Positions 60,601 through 64,000 of a stretch of DNA of 64,000 nucleotides are shown here, one piece after another; the stretch's first letter is position 1, and each line of letters starts with the position of its first letter. Origin of the DNA: Crocodylus rhombifer (taxonomy: Eukaryota > Chordata > Crocodylia > Crocodylidae); NCBI GenBank assembly GCA_038503035.1, contig JAVSML010020399.1, positions 33,564 through 97,563 of the forward strand. Direction: 5' to 3'. The position numbers and the translations under genes are program-made. The notes below the pieces were generated by a model, which had not been told where the DNA came from, ran no database searches, and was given only the letters and a program-made list of their open reading frames with translations.

Positions 60601-63110
60601 ATATATGTAGTAACTTTGTAGCTGGTGTCCTTTTTTCCCTTTAATTGAATGTGTGGCTAGCGCTGACTGGCATTCCCAGCCATGGGAGGAGACTTGAGCG
60701 CCCAGCTTGCTATTTATGGGTGCAGGGGGAGCCTGGGATTGTGGTTTTGGATGCCTCCTGCACGGGCAACAAAGCAAGGTTGGGTTCTGATTCCCCAATC
60801 CCACTGTCACGCCCCCTGCCATACACGTTGCATGGTAGGAGGCCCAATTGCTGGGATCACAGATCAAATCCTGGCACACCTCTGCCAGGGGCCTTGGCAA
60901 ATGAGGCTTTTCCTTTTCTGACAGATTAACTTGTTTATCCTTTTAAAAAAGGATAATAGGTATATTTTTCTTTCTTTCTTGAACTGGTTGGGTAATATGT
61001 CTCTTGCACGTATATAAAGTTGTGTTAATTTTGCTATCTTCTTTATTCCTATGTATTTTAAAGGATTGGGATGAACCTGAACACATTCCAGACACTAGTG
61101 CCGCGAGATCTAAAGACTGGAACAATGCAACTGATGGAGAATGGCGACACCCTATGATCAAGAATCCACTGTACAGAGTAAAATCATTCTAGTTATGGAT
61201 CGCTACTTTAAACTGCTTGTTCTTTTGGCCAGAGGTATCAAGAATTATATGGTTTGTTGTAGGGTGAATGGAAACCAAGGAAGATTGATAACCCTAATTA
61301 TAAAGGAGTTTGGCCCCATCCACAGATTGACAATCCAGACTTCTTGCCAGACTTCAACATTCTCAGCTATGAGAACATTGGTGTCATTGGACTAGATATT
61401 TGGCAGGTCAGTTGTCTTAAATTCTTGCAGGTAACTAGAAATTAAAGTATTTATTCCATTCCTTTCCTGTACAGAGGTGTTGGTCAAACTTTCTTCTGTA
61501 AATGTGTAGAAACTGTAGGGCTAATGCCTGTATTCCTTCCCCCCCACACACACACACTTGCCTTCATTTAAATATGTAATTGGCTGCATTTTACATAAAG
61601 TCAAATATTGCGTTAAACAGATCTAATTACACAACAGCTGTACTGCTGATGACTTTGAGATTTAATGAAAAATGAGGGAATAATATTCTTGTGTTTTCAT
61701 AAATGTTCTATATACTTCACTAAATGTGGCTCTTCAGTGCATACTTTACTTATGCTCAAGTATAGTATGATGATAGGTACATATTTTTTCTTCCAAACTA
61801 GTAGTCCAAGCTACTATGGACAAATGTGGAAGTAAAAAAATGTCTAAAGTGTCCATCTTTTATTTAAAGAAATGACAAGGCCTTGTATTCTGGAGTACAA
61901 TTCTGCAGCCACATAACTGTGGCATTCTTGGGACTGTACAACATGTAGAATTCCGCAGCATCCGGAATTTTAGTCATTAAAAGGAATAATCATGTTCCCT
62001 GACAATATAGTTTTAGCTTAACTTTTTCCATCCAACGTTCTCTCCTTCCATTGAAGGTGAGAGCTGGAACCATTTTCGATAATTTCTTGATCACAGATGA
62101 TGAAGAATATGCAGAAGATTTTGGATATGAAACCTGGGGAGAAACCAAGGTAATGAATGAAATCCTTATCCCTATTTTAGCCACTCATTATGAAGTAAAA
62201 GGATTGGCGTTATGTAAAGGGGTCTGTCTTACAGGCTTTTTATTGTGTCAAAGAAGGAATGTCCCCAGACACAAACAGTATAAAGACAACTATTAGGATG
62301 CTTTTTTAAGATCTCCTCTCAAACCCTTGTAAAAGGAATGTACAGTTCTGTGGAGGTTCCAAATAGGACTGCAGTCCATTAGGGGGTCCTAATGAATTGT
62401 CAGAGGTCTCTAGCCCTTAGAGCAGCTCAGGGTCAGGAGAGAGAAAAAGTTGCTTAAAACCAAATGGACTGATTCTCATCTTTCTGAAACACTTGCCAAG
62501 CATACAGTCTGTGCATGGAGTAATGAATCTTTGTTTAAATGAGCGTGAGTTTGTTGGCTGTACGAGTATCAAATTCTTATTTCAGCACAAGCCTAAGTTA
62601 CTGCACTTTTTAAAAGCAGCTTCTTTGTGAAACATTAAATAAATATAGTACCTAGAATCTCCCTCTGGAGGGGCTAGTACTGTCTTACGCTTACTTCTGA
62701 GTTGCTACGGGGCCCAGAACTGGCATAAAGCTGGAAAAGTGCACTCGCTTTCCCCCCCCGACAAGCCTTTGCCAGCCATAGACACAACTTGAAAAATCTT
62801 GGATGCTTGTTACTAATAAAGGCCTTAATCTTGCAATTCCTTTATAAAGAACTCCTTACCTTTGACTTAAATGTCAAGTTCAATGAACGGAAGGGCTTGC
62901 CGACTTGGACAAAAAAAACCCTCCGTGTCCTTTTCCCTTTAGGACCCTGAAAAGGTGATGAACATAAAACAGACTGAGGAAGAAAAGAAAAGGGAAAGGG
63001 CAGAAGAAGAAAAACACTTCAGGGAAAGGCTTAACAAGAAGGTAGAAAAGAAAAAAGAATCAGGAAAGAATAAATTAAGGAGGAATACTGTCCAGAAGGA
63101 AGAGCTTTAA
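54566..63110 (+). CDS. CALR3: CALR3, calreticulin-family ER chaperone (9 exons)
   Basis: Join 54566-54656, 55148-55249, 56976-57179, 57977-58071, 59205-59414, 61064-61177, 61263-61406, 62057-62149, 62943-63110; 406 aa (human CALR3 about 384, CALR 417). A lectin-like chaperone of the ER lumen; CALR3 is testis-biased in mammals. Signal peptide about 1-18, then AVHFREEF. Calreticulin signatures KHEQKIDCGGGYIKLF and IMFGPDICG are intact. The P-domain has three type-1 repeats (INDPTVKKPQDWD at 208, INDPNDVKPEDWD at 225, IPDTSAARSKDWN at 242) and three type-2 repeats (GEWRHPMIKNPLYR, GEWKPRKIDNPNYK, GVWPHPQIDNPDF). The C-tail is Lys/Arg/Glu mixed, not acidic, and ends KEEL. Called CALR3 rather than CALR by position beside C19orf44 and the non-acidic tail. 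Confidence 0.93.
54657..55147 (+). other. CALR3: CALR3 intron 1
   Basis: 491 bases; the first 250 are still CpG-rich and belong to the promoter island. Confidence 0.75.
55148..55249 (+). CDS. CALR3: CALR3 exon 2
   Basis: Encodes NWQRRWLNSQYKPDLGKFKL to DPVKDK; acceptor ttgacag, donor gtttgt. Confidence 0.94.
55440..56350 (-). mobile_element. Decayed Penelope-like element with GIY-YIG endonuclease remnant
   Basis: Minus-strand translation near 56205-55995 gives FTCNSTNVMYTITCLQC and, after a frame break, MNEHRFNISSRKTQKP and AYFNLPGYRE. This is the pattern of the GIY-YIG endonuclease of Penelope-like retroelements. Related 70-base stretches sit at both sides in opposite orientation (about 55755-55830 minus, 56270-56345 plus), as expected of Penelope pseudo-LTRs. 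The 3' tail (minus strand, near 55470-55515) matches the repeat at 41650-41900. Frame breaks make it inactive. Confidence 0.65.
55527..55728 (+). mobile_element. hAT-type non-autonomous element, 202 bp
   Basis: Ends 'cagggtaggcaacc' and 'attgccgaccccg' are inverted; flanking octamers ttatagac and ttacagac match at 7 of 8. It lies inside the Penelope-like element and so inserted later. Confidence 0.88.
56976..57179 (+). CDS. CALR3: CALR3 exon 3
   Basis: LQTCENSKFYAISSRFKPFN through family signature 1 (CGGGYIKLF) to YYIMF; acceptor tttacag, donor gtaagt. Confidence 0.95.
57180..57976 (+). other. CALR3: CALR3 intron 3
   Basis: 797 bases with an old CR1 tail at 57460-57606. Confidence 0.8.
57460..57606 (+). 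mobile_element. CR1 LINE 3' end, old copy
   Basis: 'gaataggttaggcaacctt', 'aactaaatgacctcatgagg' and 'tcccttccaaacgctac' match a diverged CR1 tail. Confidence 0.75.
57977..58071 (+). CDS. CALR3: CALR3 exon 4
   Basis: Completes signature 2 (FGPDICG) and runs to KKQIRCK; acceptor cttaag, donor gtaaat. Confidence 0.94.
58072..59204 (+). other. CALR3: CALR3 intron 4
   Basis: 1.1 kb. A hAT-like end ('caggggttggaaacc', near 58278) is too short to call; no other feature seen. Confidence 0.7.
59205..59414 (+). CDS. CALR3: CALR3 exon 5
   Basis: VDGFTHLYTLILRSDQTYKV to NDVKPE, with the first P-domain repeats. The donor gtggtt is weak; read-through gives VVSFLVC and a stop. Confidence 0.92.
59415..61063 (+). 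other. CALR3: CALR3 intron 5
   Basis: 1.65 kb, with a hAT element at 60109-60298. A GC-richer block at about 60640-60920 looks like a repeat but I cannot name it. Confidence 0.7.
60109..60298 (+). mobile_element. hAT-type non-autonomous element, 190 bp
   Basis: Left end 'cagtggctctcaacct'; right end '...aaaattactg' is eroded. Flanks attgagta and atctagta match at 6 of 8. Confidence 0.65.
61064..61177 (+). CDS. CALR3: CALR3 exon 6
   Basis: DWDEPEHIPDTSAARSKDWN to MIKNPLYR, finishing type-1 and opening type-2 P-repeats; acceptor tttaaag, donor gtaaaa. Confidence 0.93.
61263..61406 (+). CDS. CALR3: CALR3 exon 7
   Basis: GEWKPRKIDNPNYKGVWPHP to GLDIWQ; acceptor gttgtag, donor gtcagt. Only 85 bases of intron separate it from exon 6. 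Confidence 0.94.
61407..62056 (+). other. CALR3: CALR3 intron 7
   Basis: 650 bases with a short CA run near 61546; nothing else seen. Confidence 0.75.
62057..62149 (+). CDS. CALR3: CALR3 exon 8
   Basis: 31 codons, VRAGTIFDNFLITDDEEYAE to TWGETK; acceptor attgaag, donor gtaatg. Confidence 0.94.
62150..62942 (+). other. CALR3: CALR3 intron 8
   Basis: 793 bases, nothing recognised. Confidence 0.75.
62943..63110 (+). CDS. CALR3: CALR3 exon 9 (terminal)
   Basis: 55 codons plus TAA. Lys/Arg/Glu-rich helix-like tail (EEEKKRERAEEEKHFRERLN) ending NTVQKEEL. KEEL is a KDEL-type ER-retention signal. Confidence 0.93.
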   Translation, partial: DPEKVMNIKQTEEEKKRERAEEEKHFRERLNKKVEKKKESGKNKLRRNTVQKEEL

Positions 63111-63375
63111 TTCTTATTTGTGAAACTATCTAAAGGGTTTGCTTTTTTTTTTTTACCTGCTATAAAGGTTTTGCTGTCCTGTTCCCTCCTGCTACCCTCC
63201 TTTAGTAACAAGCAGTCAACAATATTATTTAAATCTTTTATTGAGAGCCTGGCTAAAATATTATTAAATTATAGATTTCTTTTTCAAATATTTTATTAAG
63301 AAGTAAGGCTTCTGATTCTAAGAATGTTAAATTGAAATGGAATTCAATAAAAATACCAAATGTATTAAGACTTGG
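63111..63375 (+). other. CALR3: CALR3 3'UTR
   Basis: Short AT-rich 3'UTR ending shortly after the AATAAA at 63346. Confidence 0.65.
63346..63351 (+). terminator. CALR3: Poly(A) signal AATAAA, CALR3
   Basis: First canonical hexamer after the CALR3 stop (236 bases), in 'attcaataaaaatacc'. Confidence 0.7.
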
Positions 63376-64000
63376 TAAAGTATCTCTCAATGAAGGGTGA
63401 TTTATACTGAGTGGGTCTCTACAGGGGAAGCTTTACTGCACATTAAACTTTGAATGTGTTACTTTGGGTGTTGACTTTTGCTTCTCTGAAGATGGAATGT
63501 CCAGTCCTCTCACTCCCAAAGGAGGCCTTTTGCTATCGTACTCTGTATCAGCTGCAGAAAGACACAAAAGCCTGTGGCAGAACACTTCAGCCTCCCTGCC
63601 CACCCCACTGCTGACCTCAGGATTGCTGTTCCCAAGCAAAAAAACCTAAACAAACCCCAAAACAGAAATGAATAACCCATTTGAATGGGAAATTGTGGGA
63701 ACAAGAAATCCATTACAAACTGGTCTCTGTTAGGTTAACCTAAGTGAAATCTTAGTTTCTAAAGGTGAATATCTGCCCTCCTTTCTGACTGACTGACTTC
63801 TGACTAAAATGACTACCTGGCTCCTTGTATCCATCATGTTTCCTTGGCAGATCTACCAGAGGGATCTTCCCTTCAGTAGCTATTACTTTCTTTTCAGGAA
63901 TACAGCTTTTCGAAGGGGATGGAGGGATGGAGAAGAGGTGGAAGACGCCTGGTTTATCTTACCTAAACACTTACTATCCCTTGCTAATTACCTAGGCTAG
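63376..64000. other. Intergenic, downstream of CALR3
   Basis: No gene recognised. In human the next gene in this direction is EPS15L1; no EPS15L1 exon is visible here. The open frame running off the end at 63809 has no recognisable family. Confidence 0.55.

Noticed and set aside
63433..63713. Possible EPS15L1 or other gene exon downstream of CALR3
   Set aside because: No family residues or splice pattern recognised; sequence looks repeat-like but I cannot name it.

Overview
This is a 64 kb piece of a vertebrate nuclear chromosome, most likely from a crocodilian. The long GT-AG introns, CpG-rich first exons, AATAAA poly(A) signals and the absence of operons are eukaryotic. The repeats (CR1 LINE tails carrying 'gaccccag', amniote MIR-type SINEs, many small hAT elements, a Penelope-like remnant) point to a crocodilian, or less likely a turtle. 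The species assignment is inference from repeat style and was not tested by a search.

Five protein-coding genes are present, in the order I remember for human 19p13.11: MED26 (+, 44-19183), SLC35E1 (+, 5' end lost in an assembly gap, 22213-25936), CHERP (+, 31439-44996 or 45999), C19orf44-like (-, 54139-48563) and CALR3 (+, 54566-63110). I rebuilt every exon from splice sites and checked that the phases add up. The models give about 613 aa for MED26, 366 visible aa for SLC35E1, 913 or 923 aa for CHERP, 608 aa for C19orf44 and 406 aa for CALR3.

Layout: 1-20 kb is MED26, with a first intron of 14.7 kb. The stretch 20.2-22.2 kb is intergenic and includes a 400-base gap of N at 21813-22212 that removes the SLC35E1 start. 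SLC35E1 ends near 26 kb and is followed by about 4 kb of repeat-bearing intergenic sequence. A CpG island at 30.8-31.6 kb starts CHERP, which runs to about 47 kb. CHERP and C19orf44 are convergent and separated by two related inverted-repeat elements. C19orf44 and CALR3 are divergent and share a short GC-rich promoter with five CCAAT boxes. The last 0.9 kb holds the CALR3 3'UTR and sequence I do not recognise.

The genes do not form a pathway. MED26 is a Mediator/elongation subunit, CHERP an SR-type splicing regulator, SLC35E1 a nucleotide-sugar-transporter-like membrane protein, CALR3 an ER chaperone and C19orf44 is uncharacterised. I found no new defence, mobile or biosynthetic system. The most interesting observations are an alternative CHERP C-terminus, the shared CCAAT promoter, a divergent start region in C19orf44, a KEEL-ended CALR3 with a non-acidic tail, a decayed Penelope-like element with inverted terminal copies, and an unexplained exon-like ORF at about 30.4 kb.
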